Source: Candidatus Poseidoniaceae archaeon (GTDB lineage: Archaea > Thermoplasmatota > Poseidoniia > Poseidoniales > Poseidoniaceae). From it: DNA of 64,000 nucleotides. How positions within the stretch are numbered: position 1 is the first letter of the stretch; each line of letters starts with the position of its first letter. This document shows positions 9,271 through 17,422 of this stretch, piece by piece. The notes beneath the pieces are model-generated. The model ran no database searches and was not told the DNA's origin. It saw only the letters and a list, made by a program, of their open reading frames with translations. The position numbers and the translations under genes are program-made. The stretch spans positions 1-64,000 of the forward strand of contig JAPKCS010000001.1 in assembly GCA_028822845.1 (NCBI GenBank). The letters run 5' to 3'.

Positions 9271-10281
9271 TCAATACGCCGACTTTGTCGTTTCGATGAT
9301 CACGGCGCCGATCTTGTATGGGTCGCCGTTCGATGCTGGGCGGCGGTCTTCAAGGCGGCCAATCCAACCATCTTCACGAACGGTGCTGGGGATGCGAATT
9401 GAGGCTCCGCGGTCAGATACACCGTAGGAAAACTGGTCGATGGATTGGGTTTCATGCAGACCCGTGAGGCGCATTTCATTGTGAGCTCCGTAAACGTCCA
9501 TGTGCTTCTTGATGTTGCGTCCAAAGGCTTCGCAAATGGCAATGAATATTTCTTCCTTGCCGCTTGTTCGCATGGCTGTATCGGAAAAGTTTGCGTGCAT
9601 TCCAGATCCATTCCAGTCGCCTTCGACTGGTTTCGGGTGGTACTCGATGTAGAATCCGTAGCTCTCCGTGAGGCGGTCGAGCAAGTAACGAGCAACCCAG
9701 AGTTCATCGCCAGCGCGCTTTGCACCCTTTGCGAACACTTGGAATTCCCATTGTCCACAGGCCACTTCTTGATTGATACCTTCGAAGTTAATCCCTGCTT
9801 CGAGGCATAGATCTGCGTGTTCTTCGACAAAGGCTCGGCCGTGGGTGTTCTTTCCACCGACTGAGCAGTAGTAGAGTCCTTGAGGTCCGGGATAGCCGCC
9901 AACTGGGAAACCAAGAGGAAGGTGTGTGTCTCCATCCATGATGAAGTATTCTTGCTCAAAGCCGAACCAGAAATCTTCGTCATCGTCATCAATCGTTGCA
10001 CGGGCGTTGCTCGGGTGAGGTGTGCCGTCGGCGTTCATCACTTCGCACATCACAAGGAACCCGCTGATGCGCTGAGGGTCTGGGAAAATGGCAACTGGTG
10101 TGAGCAAGCAGTCTGATGACCCTCCTTCCGCTTGTCGAGTCGAGGACCCGTCAAACATCCATCCTGGGCAGTCTTCAAGGTCACCAGAGAAATTCTCTCG
10201 GACCATGGTTTTGCTTCGCATGTTCTGAGTTGGTTCATATCCGTCGAGCCAGATGTATTCTAATTTCGATTTATCGATCAT
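9271..10281 (-). CDS. glnA: Glutamine synthetase, eukaryote-type (GSII)
   Basis: About 336 aa, the length of GSII enzymes and much shorter than the roughly 450-aa GSI usual in archaea. GSII-type landmarks are IWLDGYEPTQNMRSKT at the N-terminus, WMFDGSSTRQA, WFGFEQEYF, GYPGPQGLYYCSVGG, NQEVACGQWEFQVF, WNGSGMHANFS, DRGASIRIP and EDRRPASNGDPYK. It condenses ammonia and glutamate to glutamine using ATP. ATGs lie at 10290 and 10281; AGAGG directly precedes the first, so the second has the better-spaced ribosome-binding site and is chosen here. Upstream on the minus strand is a TTGATATACC TATA-like element. The divergent HTH-CBS gene at 10548 is a candidate regulator. Confidence 0.95.
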   Translation of the reverse strand: MIDKSKLEYIWLDGYEPTQNMRSKTMVRENFSGDLEDCPGWMFDGSSTRQAEGGSSDCLLTPVAIFPDPQRISGFLVMCEVMNADGTPHPSNARATIDDDDEDFWFGFEQEYFIMDGDTHLPLGFPVGGYPGPQGLYYCSVGGKNTHGRAFVEEHADLCLEAGINFEGINQEVACGQWEFQVFAKGAKRAGDELWVARYLLDRLTESYGFYIEYHPKPVEGDWNGSGMHANFSDTAMRTSGKEEIFIAICEAFGRNIKKHMDVYGAHNEMRLTGLHETQSIDQFSYGVSDRGASIRIPSTVREDGWIGRLEDRRPASNGDPYKIGAVIIETTKSAY

Positions 10282-10547
10282 AGGTATCATCCTCTTGCCT
10301 GCCGAGACGGTATATCAACCATACGCACAAGAAAAAGAGATAATTTTGCACTTAATGCACACTAAAAGACCTATGTGGTGCGCGCTTGAACATTATATTG
10401 GCAAAAGTATGCGCTAATGTTTGTTCAAATGTGTGATGGATTTGCCTTTTTTTGTTCGTTTGACCAACCTGCACGTGATTCGCTCTTTCGTTGATTTTTG
10501 AGCGGCCAACCGGTGAACTCATGCCGTTGATGGCCTTGGCTTAGAAC
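10282..10547. promoter_or_regulatory. Divergent control region between glutamine synthetase and HTH-CBS regulator
   Basis: An AT-rich gap of about 265 bases between divergently transcribed genes. A TATA-like GGTATATCAA lies at 10309-10318 for the minus-strand synthetase. TGCACTTAATGCA (about 10347-10359) has TGCA at both ends. A larger inverted repeat runs from TTGAACATTA at 10386-10395 to TAATGTTTGTTCAA at 10415-10428; the arms match except for a two-base insertion. These are plausible regulator-binding sites, possibly for the adjacent HTH protein, but this is inference. Confidence 0.5.
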
Positions 10548-11114
10548 ATGGAGATACCGAGCGGTGGGTTTCTACGCCAATGGCGTAAAACACTCGGTTT
10601 GACCCAAGCTCAACTTGCTCAAGAAAGTGGTTTGACTCAGTCCGTCATCGCCAAAGTGGAACGGGAAAGCGTGGACCCACGTGCCTCGACGTTGCGGAGG
10701 ATGGTCGCTGCTCTCTTGCGGTGCGAGAGCCCAAATCAACCGCACACGGTTGGCGATATCATGGTCAAGGAAGTCGCGGTTCTTTCGCCCGATGACAGTG
10801 CCCAGTCGGCCATTGATCGCATGGTACGGGAAGGCATCAGTCAGCTGCCAGTCGTTTCGGCAAACGGCGCCATCATGGGGTTGGTATCAGAAGCAAGTTT
10901 ACTCGGTCTGCATGTCAAACGGGATGCGCCGGTTCAGTCTGTTATGCAGATGAATTTTGAAGTGGTCAACCTCGGTGTTTCAATCGCTGAAGGGCGTCGC
11001 CTTTTGGTCGAACGAGAAGTCCTGCTCATCACCGATGCTGGGATTTTGTGTGGCCTTGTGAGCCGCATTGACATGGTCAGGGCGCTGAGCAAGGTCGAAT
11101 CCGAACATCACTGA
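10548..11114 (+). CDS. HTH (XRE) plus CBS-pair transcriptional regulator
   Basis: A 188-aa protein with an N-terminal Cro/C1-type helix-turn-helix (about residues 8-58, LRQWRKTLGLTQAQLAQESGLT) joined to two CBS domains (about 65-120 and 125-182; VGDIMVKEV, GISQLPVVSANGAIMGLVSEASLL). CBS pairs typically bind adenosyl nucleotides, so it may sense AMP/ATP or SAM. This HTH-CBS layout is common in euryarchaea. It is divergent from glutamine synthetase across a repeat-bearing region, so control of nitrogen assimilation is a candidate role. The 3' end overlaps the convergent hydrolase by 7 bases. Confidence 0.9.
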   Translation: MEIPSGGFLRQWRKTLGLTQAQLAQESGLTQSVIAKVERESVDPRASTLRRMVAALLRCESPNQPHTVGDIMVKEVAVLSPDDSAQSAIDRMVREGISQLPVVSANGAIMGLVSEASLLGLHVKRDAPVQSVMQMNFEVVNLGVSIAEGRRLLVEREVLLITDAGILCGLVSRIDMVRALSKVESEHH

Positions 11115-12919
11115 TTGTTTGCTGCATCTTCGCCCTGTGGCGTCATCAGCACGTTGCTGCCATCTCGAACCACATTGGGGACTGAAAGAGTTCCACCGTT
11201 CACGGTGATCGGGCATGTGATGCCGCAGGCAGGTGCGAGGTAATCTTCGCCGGTTTCAGTGAGCACAAGACGGATGCCGTGGCCTGCGGGCAGCAGCGCA
11301 TCGATGGCTTGGAATTCCATCATCATGGTCAAACTCTGACCTGGGAGAACGGTTTGGGGGTCGCTGCCACCTTCGTGGTATCGGATGTCCATCGTTGCAT
11401 GGCCAAGCCTGAGGCCGGTTTCTGCATCCTGCAGTTCTGCGAAAATTTGTCCCCCGTCCATTGCTGCTTGGACGTCGAGGTGAAGGGTTGTGAGCCCTGA
11501 GATGAGGATGTCGTTCATCGAATCGAGGGCTTCGCATTCAAAGGTAACAGAAGCAAGTGTTCCACCGCCGCCTGATATTCCCTGGACGCTGTTGCCATTC
11601 TGGACGCAACCATCGAGGGCAACGTCGGCCCATTGACGGTCTTCTGGTGGCCATGTTGGCTCGATGCGCCACTCGCCATCGTTGCGTTGAATCTGGGCGT
11701 GGAGGGCTGGTTTTTCGCCGATGCCCTTGAGGTAATATTCGAACCATTCAAACAAGTCTTGGCCCCAATCCCAACGCGTCATGTTTTGGATTGCTTCGCC
11801 GCCATATCCTGAGTCCTGAGCGTTGTGTTTGCTCCACTGGTCGGGGTAGTTGTGTTCCCACTGGCCGAGCATACCGCGCACATCGAATCCGGCATCGACG
11901 AACTGTTGGTACCACGGGAACACTTGGTGGGGATCGACGTTCCAGTCTTGCATCCCCTGAACCCAATAGACGCTGCCTTTGTAGTTGGTGAGGGCTTTGG
12001 AAATGTGCTCCCGTTCGTCGTAATAATTGGACATGTAAGGATCAAGTTCGCCTGCGCCATAGGTGACTGGGCCTGCGAAGAAGCCCTCGATGATGTCGGG
12101 ACAAATGTTGTCGAAGTCGTCCTCATTGTAATCGACTGTGCTGCTGAAATAATTCATGTGCATCACTTGGCTTCTTGCCTCAGCACTGCCGTTTTTGTAG
12201 AGGAGTGGGTGCAGGCCTGTGGTTCCAGAAATTGGTACGATGGTTGCCAAATGTTCGCTCCCATGGACGGCTGCCTCCCATTGCGTTGCGCCTTCGTATG
12301 ATTTTCCATACAGCCCAACCTTGCCGTTGGACCAATTTTGCTTTCCAAGCCATTCGACGGCCTGATGGATGCCCCAGCCCTCTCCTTCGCCTCGATAGTC
12401 GAAGCAGCCGGAAGATGACTCGGTTCCGAACACTGAAACTTGGGCGAAGGCGTAGCCGTGTGGAATATAATTGTCGTAAATGAACTCGCCGCGGCCACCG
12501 CCAACGACGTTTGTAGCGCCTGATTCGTCACCCGGCTGGCCGAAGGAGAAGTACGGACTAACCACTGCAATCACCGGCACTTGTTCACCCATTTCGGTGT
12601 TGGATGGAAGCCAGTAAGAGAGGTGGACGTTCGAAATGGCAGGGCCGGTTTCCCAAACCTCTGAAGTATCGACTTCAAAGGTTGCTTCTTGAACCTCAAG
12701 AGCGGTGTAGGGACCGGGTTCGAGCACATACGAATAGCTGTCAGTCCAGTTCCAATCCAACTGATGGCGGTCCCAAACCTCAGGGTACATCGGAGCGTCT
12801 TCTGCGTCGGCATCGCCGGTTGATGAAGCGCCCAAGCACCCTGAAAGGGGGCCGAGCAACACCAGAAGGGTCAGCATCCAAGCAACACGCATTGTTTCTG
12901 CGGCGTAGTCGGCCGCCAT
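11108..12919 (-). CDS. Secreted lipoprotein CocE/NonD-family hydrolase (S15-like)
   Basis: A roughly 600-aa alpha/beta hydrolase of the X-Pro dipeptidyl-peptidase/cocaine esterase family. A signal segment MRVAWMLTLLVLLGPLSGC ends in a lipobox-like Cys, so the protein is probably lipid-anchored outside the cell. The nucleophile motif is VGLYGKSYEGA (Ser in GKSYEG), with likely Asp in QGMQDWNVD and His in GQWEHNYPD. The C-terminal third is a beta-sandwich with MTMEFQAIDALLPAGHGIRL-type features typical of the S15 C-terminal domain. Likely acts on extracellular peptides or esters. ATGs at 12919 and 12892 are the realistic starts. Codons upstream to 12949 look less likely. Confidence 0.88.
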   Translation of the reverse strand: MAADYAAETMRVAWMLTLLVLLGPLSGCLGASSTGDADAEDAPMYPEVWDRHQLDWNWTDSYSYVLEPGPYTALEVQEATFEVDTSEVWETGPAISNVHLSYWLPSNTEMGEQVPVIAVVSPYFSFGQPGDESGATNVVGGGRGEFIYDNYIPHGYAFAQVSVFGTESSSGCFDYRGEGEGWGIHQAVEWLGKQNWSNGKVGLYGKSYEGATQWEAAVHGSEHLATIVPISGTTGLHPLLYKNGSAEARSQVMHMNYFSSTVDYNEDDFDNICPDIIEGFFAGPVTYGAGELDPYMSNYYDEREHISKALTNYKGSVYWVQGMQDWNVDPHQVFPWYQQFVDAGFDVRGMLGQWEHNYPDQWSKHNAQDSGYGGEAIQNMTRWDWGQDLFEWFEYYLKGIGEKPALHAQIQRNDGEWRIEPTWPPEDRQWADVALDGCVQNGNSVQGISGGGGTLASVTFECEALDSMNDILISGLTTLHLDVQAAMDGGQIFAELQDAETGLRLGHATMDIRYHEGGSDPQTVLPGQSLTMMMEFQAIDALLPAGHGIRLVLTETGEDYLAPACGITCPITVNGGTLSVPNVVRDGSNVLMTPQGEDAANNQ

Positions 12920-12973
12920 GAAGGTGATGATTGGTTGCTGTAAACTCAAAAGGGTGTTTGGTGTGGGCGGAGC

Positions 12974-13969
12974 ATGGTTGTCCTCGTCACCGGCGCTGCT
13001 GGCTTCATCGGTTCACACGTCGTCGAACGGTTGTTGAAACAAGGCCATCAGGTCCGCGCCACAGCACGTCAAGCCGGCACTGCTCGGTTTTTGGATTCCT
13101 TTTTCTTGGCCGAAGGGGCCTCTCTTGAGATCGTTGAGATGGACTTGCTCGATGCGCCCAGTGTGGACGCTGCCGTTGCGGGTTGCACCACAGTGATCCA
13201 TTGTGCTGCAGTGCTTATGGTCGGCATCAGTGAGGTCCAACGGGATTTAATCAACCCGTCTGTGATTGGAACCAAGAATGTGTGCAGTGCTGTTGCTAAA
13301 AGTGGGACTGTGAAGACGATCATTCACACCTCTTCGGTCGCAGCAATCCGCAGCTCTGTGTACGAAAACGGCCAGGTGTTCGGCGTTGATGATTGGTGTG
13401 AAGATGCTTCGGCTGAGGTCAACCCCTACGGGTTTGCAAAAGCCGAAGGCGAGCGGGTCATGCGGTCTTTTGTTGATGGGCTCGATGCCGAAACACGACC
13501 TCGTTTGATGACCATACACCCTTCGATTGTGTTTGGCCCCATTCACCACCCGCGTCACTTGAAGGGGTCGATGGCTTACCTGAAACATTTCACCACCAAA
13601 CTCCCTTTCGTCCTGAACACTTACTTGAATTTCGTTGATGTTCGGGATGTCGCCGACGCCCACATCGCCGCCATAGAGCACGGGGAAGATGGTGGTCGGA
13701 TGGTGCTGCACACCAGAGGGATGTGGATGAAAGAGATCGGTTATGAATTGCGATCTCTAAAACCGGATGGTTCGTGGCCGGTTCGAACATTGCCAACGTG
13801 GCTCACCATCATCCTTGCAGCGTTCCATCCAAAACTTGGCGTCAAAACCGTTCGTTCAAGCCTTGGACGGTATCTGGATTATGATGTCGGCGCCAGTTTC
13901 ACCGATCTTGGACTTACACCAACCTCAACCGATGTGACATTTGTTGATGCTTTGGAATCCATCTCTTGA
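12974..13969 (+). CDS. NAD(P)-dependent epimerase/dehydratase (extended SDR)
   Basis: A 331-aa extended short-chain dehydrogenase. The nucleotide-binding motif VTGAAGFIGSH (5-15) starts the protein, and the catalytic YGFAK (Y152, K156) follows a Ser in HTSSVAAI (120 region). Its tone resembles dihydroflavonol-4-reductase/3-beta-HSD-like members that reduce ketones or epimerise sugars. It is the plus-strand gene just upstream of the ketosynthase operon but is separated from it by a terminator-like hairpin, so co-transcription is uncertain. A role in reducing a product of that operon is possible. Confidence 0.85.
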   Translation: MVVLVTGAAGFIGSHVVERLLKQGHQVRATARQAGTARFLDSFFLAEGASLEIVEMDLLDAPSVDAAVAGCTTVIHCAAVLMVGISEVQRDLINPSVIGTKNVCSAVAKSGTVKTIIHTSSVAAIRSSVYENGQVFGVDDWCEDASAEVNPYGFAKAEGERVMRSFVDGLDAETRPRLMTIHPSIVFGPIHHPRHLKGSMAYLKHFTTKLPFVLNTYLNFVDVRDVADAHIAAIEHGEDGGRMVLHTRGMWMKEIGYELRSLKPDGSWPVRTLPTWLTIILAAFHPKLGVKTVRSSLGRYLDYDVGASFTDLGLTPTSTDVTFVDALESIS

Positions 13970-13970
13970 A

Positions 13971-13998
13971 CCAAAAAGCCCTTAGGGGCTGTTTTTGG
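13971..13998 (+). terminator. Hairpin with A/T arms after the SDR gene
   Basis: CCAAAAAGCCC and GGGCTGTTTTTGG form an 11-bp stem with a two-base bulge and a TTAG loop, beginning two bases after the SDR stop codon. A second T-tract (CCTTTTTATC) follows at about 14016. It resembles an intrinsic terminator and separates the SDR gene from the lipid operon. Confidence 0.55.
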
Positions 13999-14058
13999 AC
14001 TCGCGCCGGTCCTTCCTTTTTATCGTATGAAGGTCTGAAAATAAAATAGGTGGGGCCT

Positions 14059-14634
14059 ATGGATGAAGCAACCTTGGTTTTGAATGTCATGCTCTATGTC
14101 CTTCTCCCGCTATGGGGCTTTGCCAGCATGTTGGATTGGTGGTGCCACCGAAACACCAACATCGAGGGCACTTCGGGGCTGCGGGAAGCGAACGTACACC
14201 TTCTCATGGGCGCCCAAATTGGACTCCCACTGGTGCTTTCATTGATTTTTGAAGTGAATGTTCTGGTGATGTTAATGTGCTTCGCCGCCCTTATTGCACA
14301 CGAGTTTATCGCCCATTACGACGTGCATTTCACCACTGGAAAGCGCGAGATCAGCATCTGGGAAGTTCATGCGCACAACTACCTCGCAACCCTTCCGTTT
14401 TTCCTCCTATTGCTGATCATTGTCCGAAAATGGGAGGTCTTTGTCAATACGGTCACCTTGAATTGGAGCGGTCAATTTAGCCTCGAATGGCGCCAAGAAC
14501 CGTTGGGCGCATCTGGAAACTATGCTGCCCTCTACATGGCCACAATGGGCCTGCTTGTCGTTGGGCCATACTTCCAAGAGTGGTGGCGTTGCTACACATA
14601 CGAGAAAAGAAACCGGGGCGAGGTGGAGTCATGA
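14059..14634 (+). CDS. His-rich polytopic membrane protein, first gene of lipid-type operon
   Basis: A 191-aa protein from the ATG at 14059, which follows AGGTGGGGCCT. Four to five hydrophobic helices carry conserved-looking His clusters: DWWCHRNTNIEGTSG, REANVHLL, AHEFIAHYDVHF and WEVHAHNYL. This resembles a widespread but poorly characterised bacterial membrane family with DWxxHR, IExTSG and HExxAxxD motifs; I know no established function. The His spacing recalls metal-dependent membrane hydroxylases without matching their boxes exactly. Its stop overlaps the ketosynthase start as ATGA, so the two are translationally coupled. Confidence 0.75.
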   Translation: MDEATLVLNVMLYVLLPLWGFASMLDWWCHRNTNIEGTSGLREANVHLLMGAQIGLPLVLSLIFEVNVLVMLMCFAALIAHEFIAHYDVHFTTGKREISIWEVHAHNYLATLPFFLLLLIIVRKWEVFVNTVTLNWSGQFSLEWRQEPLGASGNYAALYMATMGLLVVGPYFQEWWRCYTYEKRNRGEVES

Positions 14635-15767
14635 GCGTCTACATCACCAGCACGGGTGCTTTTTTGCCAGGACCCCCGATCGCCATCGAGGAAGTAGAGG
14701 GTGTGCTTGGAGCAGTGAATGGGAAGCCCTCGTCGCTCCGAGTCCAAATCCAGAAAGCGAACAAAATTCAAACCAGACACTATGCCATTGACGCAAACCA
14801 GCAAACAACCCATAGCAACACAGAGATGGCAGCCAATGCAGCCTCTCAATGCCTTGACCGGGCGTTTGTAGCGAAAGAAAACGTTGGTATGTTGGCGGTT
14901 GCCACAACCCAAGGGGACCTTCCTGCACCAGGTATGGCGAGCATGGTTCAAGCCGAACTCGGATTGGCCGAACTTGAAATTTTAACGACCCATGGGATCT
15001 GTTCCTCATCGATGATGGCGCTCAAAGCAGCGTGGAACAGCCTGCGCCTCGATGAGCATGAGGCGGCCCTCGTGGTCTCGAGCGAATTGGCCAGCCGTTT
15101 ACTCAAGAAACAACGGTATGAGGCGGCAACAAAATCAACGTTTGCCGAAAAACGAATCGATTTCAACACCGAATTCCTTCGATGGATGCTCTCTGACGGT
15201 GCTGGCGCTTTGTTGTTGCAAAATAAGCCCGCACCGAAGGGCATGAGTTTGCGCATTGATTGGATGAGAGGGTTCTCTCACGCCCACGCCTTCCCAACAT
15301 GCATGAGCGTTGGATCCGCTGGACGGGTTGAAGACGCCCGCACCTGGCAAGATTACGACAGTTATGCGGAGGCCGAAATTGACGGAGCCTTACTGCTGCG
15401 TCAAGATGTTCGATTGTTGGATAACATCCTGCGCATGGGTGTTGATGGCTACTTGCGGCTGGTGCAAGAGGGTGTCTCAAAACCCTTGGACGTTGACCAT
15501 TTTTTGTGCCATTACTCGAGCCATCATTTCCGAGATAAAATATTAGATTTACTCGATGCTGCTGGCGTCGGCATTCCTGAAGAGCGGTGGTGGACCAACC
15601 TTTACACGCGTGGAAACACGGGTGCTGCTTCGTTGTTCATCATGCTGGATGAGTTCCTCCGAACCGATGAAATTGAAGTCAAAGAAGGTGAAAAAATTCT
15701 ATGCTTTGTTCCTGAAAGTGGGCGTTTCAACACGACCTACATGCAACTCACGGTGGTGAAAGGATGA
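14631..15767 (+). CDS. StlD/DarB-like beta-ketoacyl synthase (KAS III fold)
   Basis: A 378-aa thiolase-fold enzyme; start ATG at 14631 after GAGGTGGAGTC. The catalytic Cys is C124 in THGICSSSMMAL. CHYSS (H294) replaces the FabH HQAN motif, and N329 lies in YTRGNTGAASL. The N-terminal block (INGKPS-like VNGKPSSLR, then NKIQTRHYAID and THSNTEMAANA) is the feature that points to the StlD/DarB group. That group condenses two acyl precursors during dialkylresorcinol biosynthesis and related pathways in bacteria. An aromatic lipid product here is speculation, because no aromatase or acyl carrier protein lies beside it. The gene is coupled on both sides by ATGA overlaps. Confidence 0.85.
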   Translation: MSVYITSTGAFLPGPPIAIEEVEGVLGAVNGKPSSLRVQIQKANKIQTRHYAIDANQQTTHSNTEMAANAASQCLDRAFVAKENVGMLAVATTQGDLPAPGMASMVQAELGLAELEILTTHGICSSSMMALKAAWNSLRLDEHEAALVVSSELASRLLKKQRYEAATKSTFAEKRIDFNTEFLRWMLSDGAGALLLQNKPAPKGMSLRIDWMRGFSHAHAFPTCMSVGSAGRVEDARTWQDYDSYAEAEIDGALLLRQDVRLLDNILRMGVDGYLRLVQEGVSKPLDVDHFLCHYSSHHFRDKILDLLDAAGVGIPEERWWTNLYTRGNTGAASLFIMLDEFLRTDEIEVKEGEKILCFVPESGRFNTTYMQLTVVKG

Positions 15768-16513
15768 ATGATGGAGAGATTATGATCAAGGGCGGAACGC
15801 CTGTTGCTTCAATGGATGAAGAAATGGATAGCATGGATTTGAATCCACATGCACAAGTGTGCCTGCAACACCTTTTACGCGTTTGGCTCGGCTTTGAACG
15901 GGACCTCTCGACCGTGCCGTTGTTGCGCCGAATCGATCTTGGCACCTACACGGTTGAAGACCATCTTTGCTTGTTGCGAAACCTTCGCCAACAAGTCATT
16001 GAAGGGTCGCGCTGGATCACTCGCGCTGCCAGCAGTTTTGACCGCAATCATGCAGAAATTAGGTCAACTATCATTTCTCACGCCGTGGATGAACACCGCG
16101 ATTATGAATTGTTAGAACTGGATTACGTTGCTTCTGGTGGACACATCGAGGATGTGCAGGGCATGGAGCGAAACATCGGCTCCGAAGCCTTGCACGGTTA
16201 CTTGATGCACCGTTCTTCGCGCCCAAACCCAATTGATTTGCTCGGAGCAATGTGGATCATTGAGGGCCTCGGTGAGAAGATGGCTCGCTCGTGGGCTGAA
16301 CGGATTCAAGAATTGACTGGACTCTCAGAAGATTCAACTCGGTTCATGAGCTATCATGGACACAACGACAGTGAACACATGCTGCGGTTTTACGAAATGC
16401 TCGATGAAGTCTGCATCGACGAGGCTGGCGTGGCTTCGATTGTCAAAACAGCAAAGGTGGTTGCAAGGCTCTACCGTCTACAATTGGAGGAAGTACAACA
16501 TGGCCTCAAATGA
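15764..16513 (+). CDS. Haem-oxygenase-like (TenA/UndA-type) putative diiron oxidase
   Basis: A 249-aa all-helical protein resembling the iron-containing redox enzyme family with a haem-oxygenase-like fold. Candidate metal ligands are E80 (RQQVIEGSRW), H106/E110/D113 (SHAVDEHRDYELL), E167 (WIIEGLGEKMA) and the H198-H200-D202-H205 region (YHGHNDSEHML). Known relatives decarboxylate or desaturate acyl chains or oxidise nitrogen. Next to a ketosynthase and a desaturase, an acyl substrate is likely. The ATG at 15764 overlaps the upstream stop; an ATG at 15782 preceded by GGAGAG is the alternative. Substrate and cofactor are inferred. Confidence 0.75.
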   Translation: MNDGEIMIKGGTPVASMDEEMDSMDLNPHAQVCLQHLLRVWLGFERDLSTVPLLRRIDLGTYTVEDHLCLLRNLRQQVIEGSRWITRAASSFDRNHAEIRSTIISHAVDEHRDYELLELDYVASGGHIEDVQGMERNIGSEALHGYLMHRSSRPNPIDLLGAMWIIEGLGEKMARSWAERIQELTGLSEDSTRFMSYHGHNDSEHMLRFYEMLDEVCIDEAGVASIVKTAKVVARLYRLQLEEVQHGLK

Positions 16514-17420
16514 ACAAACCCTAACTCGAAAACAACGACGAAATGACCGAAAGCGCGCCAAGGCCATGGCGGCAAATCATGGCCGGATGCCAGCAACCTT
16601 GAGCGATGCTCTGGTCGGTGATGACAGTTTACCGCTCGACGCTGCAGCCAAGGAATACTGGGTCAAGGATCTGAAAAACCCGCTTCGAATCATCGTCTTA
16701 CCAACCCTTCGAATCCTGCTCACCATCACGTTGCACATCACGTATTACCTCAAACGCCTGCTGCCGATTCAGTGGAAAGCGCATGGCTTCTTGCAGTGGC
16801 AGATTTGCTTCTTCATGAAATATTTCGTTCGACCGGAAGCCAATGTACTGATCCTTCGGCATTTCCAAGCGGAAAGCAACCTGCTCAATTTCGTCATCGA
16901 TAATTCTGGGAAAAAGGACATCGCTCCGGTGCTGATCTATCCAAAGATGATTCGTGACTTGATGGTTCAGACCTTCGTTCACCACGACCAAGGTGTGCTG
17001 ATGACGATGCGGGATTTGGAACAACCTGACCGTTCCAATTGGCCGATCGACAAGAGCGATCTCGAATGGACAAACTGGAATCCAGTTCGGATCGATTACA
17101 GCGCCGAACGTAAAAAGTGGACCCAGTTCCTTGATTTCGAAACGGCTCACGAATTGTTCAAGACATCATTCTGTTTTTGGCTCACTTCAAAGGAATACGA
17201 AGCAGCGATCAATTCCTTCCAATTCGACCACTCGGTTGGCTTGCTGATCGACGACATCGTAGGAGCGGCTCACTTTGCTGACATTGCGTACAACAGATTC
17301 CCAATGATCCTCGTTGGCCCTACCGGCCTCTCATATCGTTTCTTAATGCACGGTTTCTTTGTCGAACACGTTCATGCTCACCTCGAACGCATGCGCTTGA
17401 CGGTTGGTTTGGAGAACTGA
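16500..17420 (+). CDS. Unrecognised 306-aa protein of the lipid-type operon
   Basis: No family recognised. From the ATG at 16500 (preceded by GGAGGAAGTACAAC) the protein begins with a very basic segment rich in Arg/Lys (ltrKQRRNDRKRAKAMAANHG). A hydrophobic stretch follows at about residues 62-80 (IIVLPTLRILLTITLHITYYL), then a soluble region with many aromatic residues, and a C-terminal GLIDDIVGAAHFADIAYNRFP-like segment with several His (MHGFFVEHVHAHLERM). The start overlaps the upstream gene by 14 bases, and the desaturase follows after 2 bases, so it belongs firmly to this operon. It may be a membrane-associated enzyme of the same pathway. Confidence 0.75.
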   Translation: MASNEQTLTRKQRRNDRKRAKAMAANHGRMPATLSDALVGDDSLPLDAAAKEYWVKDLKNPLRIIVLPTLRILLTITLHITYYLKRLLPIQWKAHGFLQWQICFFMKYFVRPEANVLILRHFQAESNLLNFVIDNSGKKDIAPVLIYPKMIRDLMVQTFVHHDQGVLMTMRDLEQPDRSNWPIDKSDLEWTNWNPVRIDYSAERKKWTQFLDFETAHELFKTSFCFWLTSKEYEAAINSFQFDHSVGLLIDDIVGAAHFADIAYNRFPMILVGPTGLSYRFLMHGFFVEHVHAHLERMRLTVGLEN

Positions 17421-17422
17421 GC

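Noticed and set aside
16356-16499. An upstream extension of the unknown 306-aa protein
   Set aside because: It would overlap the diiron-oxidase gene by 158 bases; the ATG at 16500 has a GGAGG site and a normal 14-base overlap.
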